Below, piece after piece: positions 37,000-46,624 of a stretch of DNA of 64,000 bases. The position numbers and the translations under genes are program-made. Origin of the DNA: Negativicoccus massiliensis (GTDB lineage Bacteria; Bacillota; Negativicutes; Veillonellales; Negativicoccaceae); assembly GCA_900155405.1 (NCBI GenBank), contig LT700188.1:62001-126000 (forward strand), given 5' to 3'. Every line of letters starts with the position of its first letter. Position 1 is the first letter of the stretch. The notes under the pieces were generated by a model. The model was not told where the DNA came from and did not search any database. It saw only the letters and a list, made by a program, of their open reading frames with translations.

Positions 37000-37437
37000 A
37001 TGATTTTAGCCATTGATCCGGGTTCGGCGAAAACGGGAACGGCGGTTGTCCGTGAAGATGCTGAACTGATGCATAAAGAAATTGTTCCGACAAACGATTT
37101 GGTGCCGTTCTGCCAAACCGTTTTTCAGCAATATCCGATCACGCAAATCGTCAGCGGTAACGGCACACGCAGTAAAGAAATCGGACATATTTTAGCGCGG
37201 CTGGCGCAGGAGCATGAAATCGGCTATACGACCGTTGATGAAAGCTATACTACGGAAATGGGCAAAATCCGTTACTGGCGGTACACTCCGCGGCGCGGTT
37301 GGCGCAAACTGATTCCGACATCATGTCAGACGCCGCCGGAACCGGTGGATGATTTTGTCGCTTGGATTATTGCGGAAATTTATTTGGGCAACGATATGCC
37401 GGAACAGCTGGCGCATGCCCGCAGGGGGGAACAATGA
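37000..37437 (+). CDS. RNase H-fold protein resembling YqgF/RuvX
   Basis: The 145-residue protein begins MILAIDPGSAKTGTAVV, the first strand and Asp of YqgF/RuvC-like RNase H folds, has VSGNGTRSKEI and a Glu in TVDESYTTEMGKIRYW, and ends with PVDDFVAWIIAEIYL, where the final Asp pair fits a catalytic position. It is not the usual YqgF itself (motifs diverge), so the activity is uncertain. ATG 37000 with AGAGGA is preferred over GTG 36982, which lies at the edge of the terminator. It overlaps the next gene by four bases. Confidence 0.65.
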   Translation: MILAIDPGSAKTGTAVVREDAELMHKEIVPTNDLVPFCQTVFQQYPITQIVSGNGTRSKEIGHILARLAQEHEIGYTTVDESYTTEMGKIRYWRYTPRRGWRKLIPTSCQTPPEPVDDFVAWIIAEIYLGNDMPEQLAHARRGEQ

Positions 37438-38861
37438 AATCCGTGGAGACAGGACATGTGAAAAAGACGCTGACCGTTTCGCATTATTTTAATATCGGCT
37501 TCGGAGCGATTGTCGGCACCGGCTGGATTTTGATGGTAGGGGATTGGGTCATTGTCGGCGGTGGCCCGCTGGCGGCCATGGTGGCCTTTTTGCTGGGCGC
37601 GCTGACGCTTTTGCCGATCGCGGCGGTATTCGGAGAACTTACCTCCGCCATACCGATCTCGGGCGGTATTGTCGAATACATTGAACGCGCGTTCGGCAGC
37701 AAGGCGTCCTTTGTCGCCGGTTGGTTGCTCGCGTTCGGAGACGGCGTTTTATGCCCTTGGGAATCACTCGCTGTGGCGACGATCATAACGCAGCTTGTCG
37801 CCGAAATTTTTCCGGTTTTACGCGCGTATAAGCTGTATACGATCATGGGCTCGGACGTCTATCTGTATCCGGTGTTGATCGCCTTGCTGTTTTCCGGCTA
37901 CGTCATCTGGCAAAACTTTCGCGGCTCATTGCAAATGGCGCGCCTGCAAACCTTTTTAACGCGCACTTTGCTTTTCGGCATGTGCGTGGCGATGGCGGTT
38001 TCCTTCTTTAAGGGCAGCCCCCAAAACTTTTTGCCGTGGTTTGAAGTCGTGACCGGTCCCGCGTCGGCGACGAACGGAACGAATTTTTGGACGGGCCTCG
38101 CCGCGGTGCTCGTATTGACGCCGTTTTTCTACACCGGCCTGGATACGATTCCCGACCAGGCGGAAGAAGCGCATGAAGATCTCGACTGGCACCAATTCGG
38201 TCGCGTCATCAGTTGGGCGCTGTTGGCCTCCTGCGTGTTTTACCTCGTTTGCATTTATGCCTTCAGCACGATCTCGCCGTGGACGGAATTTGTCAAAATG
38301 CCGATTCCGGCGCTTTCCAGCTTACAATCCATCCACTTTTATCTGTATGTGGTCATGCTTACCATCGCGACGATCGGACCGCTCGGACCGATGAATTCGC
38401 TTTTCTCGGCGACGGCCCGCATCATGCTGGCGATGGGACGCAAAGGGCAACTGCCCGCCGTCTTCGCGCATGTCGATCCGAAATCGGGCACGCCGAAAGC
38501 GGCCAATATTTTACTCGCGGTATTGACCGTCATCGGACCATTTTTGGGATACAGCATGCTGCTGCCGCTCACCGAAGTCGCGGCTCTGGCCTTTATTGTG
38601 CCGTGCACCATGGTGACGATGGCCTGCTACCGTCTGCGTGACCTCGAGCCGGACTTGCCGCGGCCGTACAAAGTGCCGGGCGGAAAAGTCGGTATCGGGG
38701 CGGGCATTCTCGCCGGCGGTGCCGTGATTGCGTTGCTCGTCGTACCGGGCAGCCCCGCCGCGTTGACTTGGGTCGAATGGCTCATTTTACTCGGTTGGCT
38801 ATGTTTCGGCGCGGTTTTATACATGTTCCGCGGCAAGCGCGTGAAGCCGGCGCGGAATTGA
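37434..38861 (+). CDS. APC-superfamily amino acid permease
   Basis: The 475-residue protein has about 12 membrane helices. The first contains [16 protein letters not shown], matching the unwound GxG-type substrate site of APC transporters, followed by IPISGGIVEYIERAFG (helix 2-3) and DQAEEAHEDL after helix 6. It should import or exchange an amino acid or amine across the cytoplasmic membrane; the substrate cannot be told. ATG 37434 follows AGGGGGGA. Its stop codon overlaps the -35 box of the tRNA promoter. Confidence 0.85.
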   Translation: MKSVETGHVKKTLTVSHYFNIGFGAIVGTGWILMVGDWVIVGGGPLAAMVAFLLGALTLLPIAAVFGELTSAIPISGGIVEYIERAFGSKASFVAGWLLAFGDGVLCPWESLAVATIITQLVAEIFPVLRAYKLYTIMGSDVYLYPVLIALLFSGYVIWQNFRGSLQMARLQTFLTRTLLFGMCVAMAVSFFKGSPQNFLPWFEVVTGPASATNGTNFWTGLAAVLVLTPFFYTGLDTIPDQAEEAHEDLDWHQFGRVISWALLASCVFYLVCIYAFSTISPWTEFVKMPIPALSSLQSIHFYLYVVMLTIATIGPLGPMNSLFSATARIMLAMGRKGQLPAVFAHVDPKSGTPKAANILLAVLTVIGPFLGYSMLLPLTEVAALAFIVPCTMVTMACYRLRDLEPDLPRPYKVPGGKVGIGAGILAGGAVIALLVVPGSPAALTWVEWLILLGWLCFGAVLYMFRGKRVKPARN

Positions 38862-38886
38862 CACGATTTGACAAAACTGATAAAAT
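38858..38886 (+). promoter_or_regulatory. Promoter of tRNA-Pro/tRNA-Arg
   Basis: TTGACA (38858-38863), 17-base spacer, TAAAAT (38881-38886). It lies 22 bases before tRNA-Pro. A second TTGACA at 38868 has no matching -10. Confidence 0.75.
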
Positions 38887-38907
38887 TACCCTGTTATACC
38901 GTCGGAT

Positions 38908-38984
38908 CGGGGCATAGCGCAGTTTGGTAGCGCACCTGATTTGGGATCAGGGGGTCGCAGGTTCAAATCCTGCTGCTCCGACCA
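38908..38984 (+). tRNA. tRNA-Pro (anticodon TGG)
   Basis: A 77-base cloverleaf: acceptor CGGGGCA / TGCTCCG, D-stem GCGC, anticodon loop TTTGGGA (TGG), T-arm GCAGG-TTCAAAT-CCTGC, encoded CCA. Confidence 0.96.
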
Positions 38985-38987
38985 TTT

Positions 38988-39064
38988 GTCCCAGTAGCTC
39001 AGTTGGATAGAGCAACGGCCTTCTAAGCCGTGGGCCGGGGGTTCGAATCCCTCCTGGGACACCA
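38988..39064 (+). tRNA. tRNA-Arg (anticodon TCT)
   Basis: A 77-base cloverleaf: acceptor GTCCCAG / CTGGGAC, anticodon loop CTTCTAA (TCT), T-loop TTCGAAT, encoded CCA. Three bases after tRNA-Pro, so cotranscribed. Confidence 0.96.
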
Positions 39065-39073
39065 TGCGAAAAA

Positions 39074-39103
39074 ACACCTTTGCCAACGCAGAGGTGCTTT
39101 TTA
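39074..39103 (+). terminator. Intrinsic terminator of tRNA-Pro/Arg
   Basis: CACCTTTGC-CAAC-GCAGAGGTG with one T/G mismatch-type pair, then CTTTTT. Its core resembles the hairpins of the small-ORF array at 21-22 kb. Confidence 0.85.
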
Positions 39104-39239
39104 TTGTCCGTCTTTTGACCGACGAATATATGCTGATCGTAAAATAAAATCCAAATAGGGCGACATGGCTTGGCAGAAAAAACGCGACGATCGGAGTAAA
39201 TTTTCGCATGGTAAGCGGTGCGGAGTGCTAAATTATTTC

Positions 39240-39268
39240 TTTACAAAAAACGCACTGCGTAATATAAT
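39240..39268 (+). promoter_or_regulatory. Promoter of tRNA-Lys
   Basis: TTTACA (39240-39245), 17-base spacer, TATAAT (39263-39268), 13 bases before the tRNA. Confidence 0.85.
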
Positions 39269-39280
39269 AGACCTTGTCAT

Positions 39281-39356
39281 GGACCACTAGCTCAGTTGGC
39301 AGAGCACCTGACTCTTAATCAGGGTGTCCAGGGTTCGAACCCCTGGTGGTCCACCA
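39281..39356 (+). tRNA. tRNA-Lys (anticodon CTT)
   Basis: A 76-base cloverleaf: acceptor GGACCAC / GTGGTCC, anticodon loop CTCTTAA (CTT), T-loop TTCGAAC, encoded CCA. Confidence 0.96.
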
Positions 39357-39363
39357 CCCTTTT

Positions 39364-39391
39364 CCCCGCGGCCGTCCTACCGCGGGGTTTT
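39364..39391 (+). terminator. Intrinsic terminator of tRNA-Lys
   Basis: Perfect stem CCCCGCGG / CCGCGGGG followed by TTTT. Confidence 0.85.
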
Positions 39392-39407
39392 ACTTTATCA
39401 TGAAATC

Positions 39408-39436
39408 TTGACAAAGGCATATGATTTTTGTATACT
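39408..39436 (+). promoter_or_regulatory. Promoter of tRNA-Ala
   Basis: Consensus TTGACA (39408-39413), 17-base spacer, TATACT (39431-39436), 16 bases before the tRNA. Confidence 0.88.
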
Positions 39437-39451
39437 ATGAGCGTTACACAT

Positions 39452-39527
<76 letters not shown>

Positions 39528-39531
39528 AATG

Positions 39532-39566
39532 AAAAATCCGTAAACTTCGGTTTACGGATTTTTTCG
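39532..39566 (+). terminator. Intrinsic terminator of tRNA-Ala
   Basis: AAAAATCCGTAAAC / GTTTACGGATTTTT type stem with a TTCG loop, then T-run. Confidence 0.92.
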
Positions 39567-39604
39567 TTGCGAACAAATGGAGTTTTTACGGGGGATGCAC
39601 GCAA

Positions 39605-39633
39605 TAAAAAAAGAGTCAAGCGACTCTTTTTTT
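39605..39633 (-). terminator. Intrinsic terminator of prfC (bidirectional)
   Basis: AAAAAGAGTC-AAGC-GACTCTTTTT has A and T tracts on both sides, so it can act on either strand; prfC ends inside it. Confidence 0.88.
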
Positions 39634-41236
39634 ATTTTTCTTCCTGCTCCATCGTGACGATCGGCGGTGACGCCACAAAAGTTACGCCCGGATTGCGTTC
39701 GGTGAGCCAATTCGTTTGCCATTCATTGGCGAGCAAAATGACAGGACGTTGCTTGTTGTCGTAGACGATCATCGACGTGCCGAGACCGGTGAGATCTTCC
39801 GGCGTGGCGTTCAACGCCCAACGCGCGACACTGTACGGGAGCGGGATCAGATCCACTGTGACGTTGTATTCGTTTTGCAGACGATACTGCAGCACGTCCC
39901 ATTGCAATTGACCGACGGCGCCGATGATAAAGGATTCGCGGCCTTCGCCCTGCGTGTAAATTTGAATCGCGCCTTCCTGCGCCAATTGACGCATTCCTTT
40001 TAAGAACTGCTTGCGTTTCAGGCTGTCTTTCGGCGCGACGCGCGCGAAAAGTTCCGGCGGAAACACCGGGAAATCGGCGAAGGTGACGATATGTTTCGGA
40101 TCGCAGAGAGTATCGCCGACGCCCATCGTGCCCGGGTCAAATACGCCGATGATGTCGCCGGGGTAGGCGGATTCGATAATCGTGCGTTCCGTCGCCAAAA
40201 ATTGCTGCGGCTGAGTCAGGCGGATCGTTTTGCCCGATTGTCGATGCAAGACGGTCATGCCTTTTTCAAACTGTCCCGAGCAAATGCGCATGAAGACGAT
40301 GCGATCGTGATGCTTCGGGTCCATGTTCGCCTGGATTTTGAAAACGAACGCGGAGAAATCTTCATTTTGCGGCTGAACGGTTTCTTCCTGCGCCGGACGC
40401 GGTGCCGGCGCGGGCGCCATTTTCAAAAAGCTTTCGAGAAACGGCTGCACGCCGAAATTCGTCATCGCGCTGCCGAAGTAGAGCGGGGTCAGCTTGCCGT
40501 GCGCGATTTTTTCCGCGTCGAACGGATCTCCCGCGACATCCAAAAGCTCGATATCTTCTTCCAGCTGGGCGAGCACTTCCTCGCTGAGCAGCTCCTGAAT
40601 TTCAGGCGAAGTGCGCTTGCCGCTCGTCACGGCGAGTTTGTTCTGACCATGATCACCGGAGCGTTCAAACACGTGCACGGTATCCGTTTCACGTTCATAG
40701 ATGCCCTGGTATTTGCCGTTGATGCCGACCGGCCAGTTCATGGGGCAGGCGCGAATACCGAGCATGGATTCGAGTTCGGACATCAGGTCGTACGGATTGC
40801 GCCCGAAGTGGTCGATTTTATTGACAAAAGTAAAAATCGGAATCCCGCGATCCGCGCACACGCGGAACAGTTTTTCCGTCTGCGCCTCGACGCCTTTCGC
40901 TACGTCGATCAGCATGACGGCGCTGTCCGCCGCCATCAATGTGCGGTAGGTATCCTCTGAAAAGTCTTGGTGACCCGGCGTATCCAAAATATTGACGCGG
41001 TGTCCGTCATAATCGAACTGCAAAACGGAACTCGTGACCGAGATGCCGCGCTGCTTTTCGATTTCCATCCAGTCGGAAACGGCGTGCCGCGCCGTTTTGC
41101 GCGCCTTGACCGAACCGGCGAGGTGGATCGCGCCGCCGTAAAGTAATAATTTTTCCGTCAGCGTCGTTTTGCCGGCATCCGGGTGCGAAATAATGGCAAA
41201 CGTGCGGCGACGGTTGATTTCTTGCGTAAAGTTCAT
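39632..41236 (-). CDS. prfC: Peptide chain release factor 3
   Basis: RF3 is the GTPase that recycles RF1/RF2 from the ribosome after termination. G motifs are ISHPDAGKTTLTEKLLL (P loop), GISVTSSVLQFDY (switch I), DTPGHQDFSEDTYRTL (switch II) and FVNKIDHFGRNP (NKxD). The C-terminal half has the RF3 domains (LKRKQFLKGMRQLAQEGAIQIY, VGQLQWDVLQYRLQNEYNV). Length, 534 residues, is normal. GAAGGAG precedes ATG at 41236. It is the only long gene on the minus strand between 1 and 50 kb. Confidence 0.96.
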   Translation of the reverse strand: MNFTQEINRRRTFAIISHPDAGKTTLTEKLLLYGGAIHLAGSVKARKTARHAVSDWMEIEKQRGISVTSSVLQFDYDGHRVNILDTPGHQDFSEDTYRTLMAADSAVMLIDVAKGVEAQTEKLFRVCADRGIPIFTFVNKIDHFGRNPYDLMSELESMLGIRACPMNWPVGINGKYQGIYERETDTVHVFERSGDHGQNKLAVTSGKRTSPEIQELLSEEVLAQLEEDIELLDVAGDPFDAEKIAHGKLTPLYFGSAMTNFGVQPFLESFLKMAPAPAPRPAQEETVQPQNEDFSAFVFKIQANMDPKHHDRIVFMRICSGQFEKGMTVLHRQSGKTIRLTQPQQFLATERTIIESAYPGDIIGVFDPGTMGVGDTLCDPKHIVTFADFPVFPPELFARVAPKDSLKRKQFLKGMRQLAQEGAIQIYTQGEGRESFIIGAVGQLQWDVLQYRLQNEYNVTVDLIPLPYSVARWALNATPEDLTGLGTSMIVYDNKQRPVILLANEWQTNWLTERNPGVTFVASPPIVTMEQEEK

Positions 41237-41260
41237 ACTGTCACTCCTTCATATCTCCAA

Positions 41261-41269
41261 ATTATAACA
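41261..41269 (-). promoter_or_regulatory. Extended -10 promoter of prfC
   Basis: On the minus strand TGTTATAAT, 25 bases before the prfC start. Confidence 0.6.
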
Positions 41270-41324
41270 TGATCCGCGTTTCCTTGAAAGCGCGCGGGCG
41301 GTTGTTGGGGCGGGCGATAAAAGG

Positions 41325-41330
41325 TATAAT
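41325..41330 (+). promoter_or_regulatory. -10 box of the 41.3-43.3 kb operon
   Basis: TATAAT followed by AAAAGAC, 32 bases before ATG 41362. Its position rules out an upstream in-frame start at 41269. Confidence 0.5.
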
Positions 41331-41361
41331 AAAAGACATCAAAAGGAGAAAGGGTGTGCGC

Positions 41362-41820
41362 ATGAAACCGGTTTTTATTCGTGAAGACAAGCGGGATTAT
41401 TTGCAGAAAATGGGCGCGTTCGCGTTTGTGACGGCAGTCTCGGTCGCGGTTTGGCAGATCATGAAAGTGCGCGGCAGTGAAATCTTTGTCGCGGCGTGTG
41501 CGATTGCCTTTTTGTATTGTCTGTACGGCTACTTCTTCCCGACCAAGCTGTTGCGCTTGGACAGTAAGGGAGCGAAGTTGCTGGCGAGCAATATTTTAAT
41601 TCCCTGGAATTATATTTATGAAGTGAATGTGCAGCCTTTTATCGACGGTGAACACGAGAATCCGAAAAAGCGCTACGTCGTCTGTCGCGGTTACAGTCCG
41701 CGGGCGGAAAGCATTGTCGAATGGTGGCGTTTGCCGATCGGCGCGCGGCGCGCGGATAAAGTGGCGGCGCAAGTCTGGCGCATGAAAGAGTTATATAGCG
41801 GCAAGGTGGGGCAAAAGTGA
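41362..41820 (+). CDS. Small two-helix membrane protein, hypothetical, 152 aa
   Basis: Two adjacent hydrophobic segments (residues about 18-32 and 40-57) are followed by a soluble domain with LRLDSKGAKLLASNILIPWNYIYEVNVQ and RYVVCRGYSPRAE, reminiscent of a PH-like bacterial domain, though I do not claim the family. AAAGGAG at 41342 serves either GTG 41356 or ATG 41362; ATG is listed. It overlaps dcd by four bases, so it heads a three-gene operon with dcd and an exonuclease. Confidence 0.65.
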   Translation: MKPVFIREDKRDYLQKMGAFAFVTAVSVAVWQIMKVRGSEIFVAACAIAFLYCLYGYFFPTKLLRLDSKGAKLLASNILIPWNYIYEVNVQPFIDGEHENPKKRYVVCRGYSPRAESIVEWWRLPIGARRADKVAAQVWRMKELYSGKVGQK

Positions 41821-42350
41821 TTTTATCCGGAAAAGAAATTGAGCGGCGGCTGGGCGAAAATATTTTTATTGAGCCCTTTGATCCGCGCAGACTGAACCCG
41901 AACAGTTACAATTTGAGCTTGGCGAACGAATTGCTCGTTTATGACGAACCGAAGCTCGATATGAAAAAGAAAAACACCGCCCATCGCATTGTGATTCCCG
42001 AGGACGGTTTGTGGTTGGAGCCGCAGCGGCTTTACTTGGGACGCACGGCGGAATACACCCGCACGGAAGGACTTGTGCCGATGCTCGAAGGACGTTCGTC
42101 GGTCGGCCGGCTGGGACTTTTTATCCATGTGACCGCGGGCTTCGGCGACGTCGGTTTCGCGGGGTATTGGACGCTGGAAATGTTTTGCGTGCAACCGATC
42201 AAAATTTATCCCAATGTGGAACTTTGCCAAATCTATTACCATTTGATCGAAGGCGACTACGAGCCGTATAAGAGCGGCAAATATCAGCATAACCAAGGCA
42301 TTCAGCCGAGCCTTTTATACAAGGACTTTGAACGCGAGAACGACGCATGA
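41817..42350 (+). CDS. dcd: dCTP deaminase
   Basis: Dcd deaminates dCTP to dUTP for thymidylate synthesis. Conserved segments are RLNPNSYNLSLANEL, LEGRSSVGRLGLFIHVTAGFGDVGFAGYWTLE (containing the Arg-Ser pair and catalytic Glu) and CQIYYHLIEGDYEPYKSGKYQHNQGIQPSLLYKDF. Length is 177 residues. Start is GTG 41817, overlapping the previous stop. Bifunctional dCTP deaminase-dUTPases share this fold, and the sequence does not exclude dUTPase activity. Confidence 0.93.
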   Translation: MILSGKEIERRLGENIFIEPFDPRRLNPNSYNLSLANELLVYDEPKLDMKKKNTAHRIVIPEDGLWLEPQRLYLGRTAEYTRTEGLVPMLEGRSSVGRLGLFIHVTAGFGDVGFAGYWTLEMFCVQPIKIYPNVELCQIYYHLIEGDYEPYKSGKYQHNQGIQPSLLYKDFERENDA

Positions 42351-43303
42351 ACTGCATTATCTTTGATTTGGAATGGAACGAACTCGTGCCGTACCAGTTG
42401 GCGATGCAAAACGAGATCGGGTTTCCGCTTTCCGGCGAAATCATCGAGATCGGCGCGGTTCGCATGACGGGCGACGGCGATTTAAGCGATCGCTTCGATC
42501 GCTTGGTGAAGCCGAGTTTTCTGCGCCGAATGCATCCGCACGTCAAGCGATTGACGGGGATTACCTGGGAGATGTTGCAGGAGGAAGACGATTTCAAAAC
42601 CGTTATGACGGAATTTAACCGCTGGTGCGGCGACGACGCGTTGTTGCTTTCGTGGGGGACATCCGATCGGCAGGTACTGGCGGAAAACCTGCGCCTGCAT
42701 CATTTGCCGCGGACTTGGCTCAAACCCTGGTACGATGCGCAAAAAATTTTCGGCCGCTACTGCTTGGACACTTACGAGCAGTACGGCTTGGCGCGCGCGG
42801 CCGAGCACATGGGCGTAGCGATGGCGGACGACGCGCATCGCGCGGTCAATGACGCGGCGTATACGGCGCAAATTTGCGAACGCCTGCCCTTGCGGCGCGC
42901 CATTCGCGAATACGATTTTCATCGCAACCTGGGCCCGCTCGAATTTCGTCCGACCGTCGAATTTCAATATTTTGACGGTTACCGCGACAGTCAATCCGCT
43001 TGGGCGGATCCCGCCATTTGGGAAATTTACCTGCCCGATCGGGACGCGCCGCTGGCCTTGACCGAGCCGGAGCGATTGCGGCGGCACATATTGCTGGCGC
43101 TCGCGATGGATCACTTGGGGAAGCGGTACCTCGTGCGCTGGAAAACGTACCAATATAAAAAGGGCCGCGGCACCGTGCATGGCGTCGCGCGCGAAACGTA
43201 TCGGGCGGTACCTTCCCTGATCGCCTGGTATCGGGACGTCGCCGGCCGCAACACAATGCGCCGTCGGCTGCATGAAGCGAAAGGTAACCCCGCGTTTCGT
43301 TGA
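42347..43303 (+). CDS. DEDDh-family 3'-5' exonuclease
   Basis: The N-terminal exonuclease domain has Exo I FDLEWNE (Asp, Glu), GEIIEIGAVRM, Exo II SWGTSDRQVLAENLRLHHL (Asp) and Exo III DDAHRAVNDAAYT (His and Asp), the DEDDh set seen in KapD/ERI-1-like and Pol III epsilon-like enzymes. The C-terminal third (from about 195) is unrecognised. Length is 318 residues. It overlaps dcd by four bases. RNA or DNA trimming is possible; the substrate is not determined. Confidence 0.85.
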   Translation: MNCIIFDLEWNELVPYQLAMQNEIGFPLSGEIIEIGAVRMTGDGDLSDRFDRLVKPSFLRRMHPHVKRLTGITWEMLQEEDDFKTVMTEFNRWCGDDALLLSWGTSDRQVLAENLRLHHLPRTWLKPWYDAQKIFGRYCLDTYEQYGLARAAEHMGVAMADDAHRAVNDAAYTAQICERLPLRRAIREYDFHRNLGPLEFRPTVEFQYFDGYRDSQSAWADPAIWEIYLPDRDAPLALTEPERLRRHILLALAMDHLGKRYLVRWKTYQYKKGRGTVHGVARETYRAVPSLIAWYRDVAGRNTMRRRLHEAKGNPAFR

Positions 43304-43332
43304 CGCGACAGTCGTATGCGCGACGCGCGTCA

Positions 43333-43341
43333 TGCTATAAT
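43333..43341 (+). promoter_or_regulatory. Extended -10 promoter of guaA
   Basis: TGCTATAAT followed by AAAAAAG, 38 bases before guaA. The leader is too short for a purine riboswitch. Confidence 0.6.
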
Positions 43342-43378
43342 AAAAAAGTAAAATAACTATGTATTAGAGGAGATTCAT

Positions 43379-44914
<1,536 letters not shown>

Positions 44915-44933
44915 GAGTTGTAAAGTACTTGCA

Positions 44934-44992
44934 TTAAATAAAAAAGACCGTGAATATATATTCACGGTCTTTTTCGTGTTCATTTATTGGTC
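44934..44992 (+). repeat. 59-bp terminator repeat, copy 1
   Basis: Contains hairpin AAAGACCGTGAAT/ATTCACGGTCTTT and T-run (guaA terminator), then CGTGTTCATTTATTGGTC. Similarity with copies 2 (49220-49278) and 3 (50687-50742) extends outside the hairpin; with copy 3 it continues for roughly another 20 bases. Confidence 0.9.
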
Positions 44993-45152
44993 CTATGAAA
45001 AGCAAATAGAAAACTCGTCGGGAAAAGTGGAAATATACATTCATTGTTGTTAAGTAAAACTAAATCATTTATCTCAGTATGGTTTGAGAAAGAGAATAAA
45101 AGTATATCAAAAGAGTGGTTTTAATAGTATAATTAAAATGATATACGTGTAG

Positions 45153-45302
45153 GAAAGTTCGATTAGCTTCACTACCGTAGGCCTAAAATTTAAACAGGGA
45201 AGCCAAAACCTACAGAAGTTATATCTTGATGGAGATTATCAATTTAACTTTAGAATACACAATGCATCATCCACTAAGGTTGGGGCAAGTTTGAAGTTTT
45301 GA
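45153..45302 (+). pseudogene. C-terminal remnant resembling a type II restriction endonuclease
   Basis: A start-less frame after TAG 45150-45152 reads FTTVGLKFKQGSQNLQKLYL and then FNFRIHNASSTKVGASLKF before TGA 45300-45302. From memory the RIHNAS..V..SLKF pattern is typical of the C-terminus of HaeIII-type restriction enzymes; a database search is needed to confirm this. The rest of 45003-45369 is AT-rich and holds nothing else I can identify. It lies just before a DNA methyltransferase gene. Confidence 0.45.
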
Positions 45303-45369
45303 TATACAGCTAATAGGTATGCCGACAACTGTTATTTCAATAGATTTTAAGCGGAAGTAGAGAAAATAT

Positions 45370-46623
45370 ATGAACAATATAGTCAAAGAATTGAATCAAT
45401 ATCCCGCAGAGTATTGGGATTTTAAAGGAGTAACCAAATCAGGCATACACAATATTGGTAAATACCCCGCTACCATGGTTCCAGATATGCAGCATCAACT
45501 ATTAAGCATAATAAGTAAGCATTTAAATGGTAAAAATATTGCTTTGCTGGATCCTTTTTGTGGTTCGGGAACAACTTTAGTTATTGCACAAGAGTTAGGA
45601 ATTAATTCAGTGGGCATAGATATAAATCCATATGCTACTCTATTGTCGTTTGTAAAAACTAATAAATATAATAAACTAGATATTTGTAATTCTATTTCAA
45701 CAATGGAGAAGAATTTAGAGCAGGAATCGAATTTTCAAATATATGATTTCTATAATATAAAAAAATGGTTTAGAGATGATATAATAAAGTCTTTAAGTAA
45801 AATAAGGCATTGTATATTATTAGAAAAAAAAGAAAGTGTTAGAAAGTTTTTTTGGATCTGCTTATCCGAAGTTATATTTAAATTTAGTAATGACAGGACG
45901 AGCACATTTAAATTACATGCTCTTCCAAAAGAAAGAATAGATTTAATTGAAGATAAATGTATAGAATTTTTTGTTAAAATAATTAAAGATAATTCAAAAT
46001 ATTTAAATTATAGTATAACAGCCAAATCAAATATAATTTATGGTGATTCTAGCAGTATCATTGATGATGAATTAAAAGGTAAATTTAACATTATATGCAC
46101 ATCTCCTCCATATGGTGACAACTCTACAACCGTTACGTATGGACAGTCTTCTATTTTATTCTTAAAATGGATTGATTCAAAAGATTTATTATGCGAATCA
46201 GATTTATTATCCACTTATTCGAGAATAGATTATTTGAGTTTAGGTGGCAATAAAAATCATAATGGTCTTCCTGATATTTCGATTATACATGAATATATTG
46301 ATAAACTTAGTGATAATAAAAAAAATAAAGTTATTAGATTCTTGTCGGATTATTATAAATCTTTATATGAGTTGGAGAAAGTTCTTGCAGTGAATGGGTA
46401 TGTAATATTTACTGTGGGGAATAGAAGGGTAGATGGCATTGAACAGCCTTTTGATAAAATAACCGAAAATATTTTCAAAAGCTTAGGATTAAGAAAAGTG
46501 GAGTTGTTTAAAAGAAATATATTATTTAAAAAAATGCCTAAAAAAATATCTAAAATAAAGAATAAGGGGTCTGTTGAATCTATGTCTAAAGAAACGGTGA
46601 TTATTTATAAAAAGGAGAAATAA
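45370..46623 (+). CDS. DNA methyltransferase (TSPPY type)
   Basis: The 417-residue AT-rich gene encodes a Rossmann-fold DNA methyltransferase. SAM motif I is DPFCGSGTTLVIAQE (from residue 61) with VGIDINPYA after it, and catalytic motif IV is TSPPYGD (from residue 244). The motif order I then IV with about 180 residues between, and S/TPPY, fit amino-group (N6-A or N4-C) methylation. The end has a VNGYVIFTVGNRR strand (motif VIII-like area). No separate target-recognition domain stands out except the 90-230 insert. One base separates it from the GHKL ATPase gene, so they form an operon. Confidence 0.85.
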   Translation: MNNIVKELNQYPAEYWDFKGVTKSGIHNIGKYPATMVPDMQHQLLSIISKHLNGKNIALLDPFCGSGTTLVIAQELGINSVGIDINPYATLLSFVKTNKYNKLDICNSISTMEKNLEQESNFQIYDFYNIKKWFRDDIIKSLSKIRHCILLEKKESVRKFFWICLSEVIFKFSNDRTSTFKLHALPKERIDLIEDKCIEFFVKIIKDNSKYLNYSITAKSNIIYGDSSSIIDDELKGKFNIICTSPPYGDNSTTVTYGQSSILFLKWIDSKDLLCESDLLSTYSRIDYLSLGGNKNHNGLPDISIIHEYIDKLSDNKKNKVIRFLSDYYKSLYELEKVLAVNGYVIFTVGNRRVDGIEQPFDKITENIFKSLGLRKVELFKRNILFKKMPKKISKIKNKGSVESMSKETVIIYKKEK

Positions 46624-46624
46624 C

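Noticed and set aside
40091-40960. 289-codon plus-strand frame
   Set aside because: Shadow of prfC, which has all release-factor motifs on the minus strand.
43304-43378. Purine riboswitch before guaA
   Set aside because: The leader after the -10 box is under 40 bases, too short for the aptamer.
45370-46623. Dam/D12-class adenine methylase
   Set aside because: Catalytic motif is TSPPY after motif I rather than DPPY in the D12 arrangement, and the D12 start is absent.
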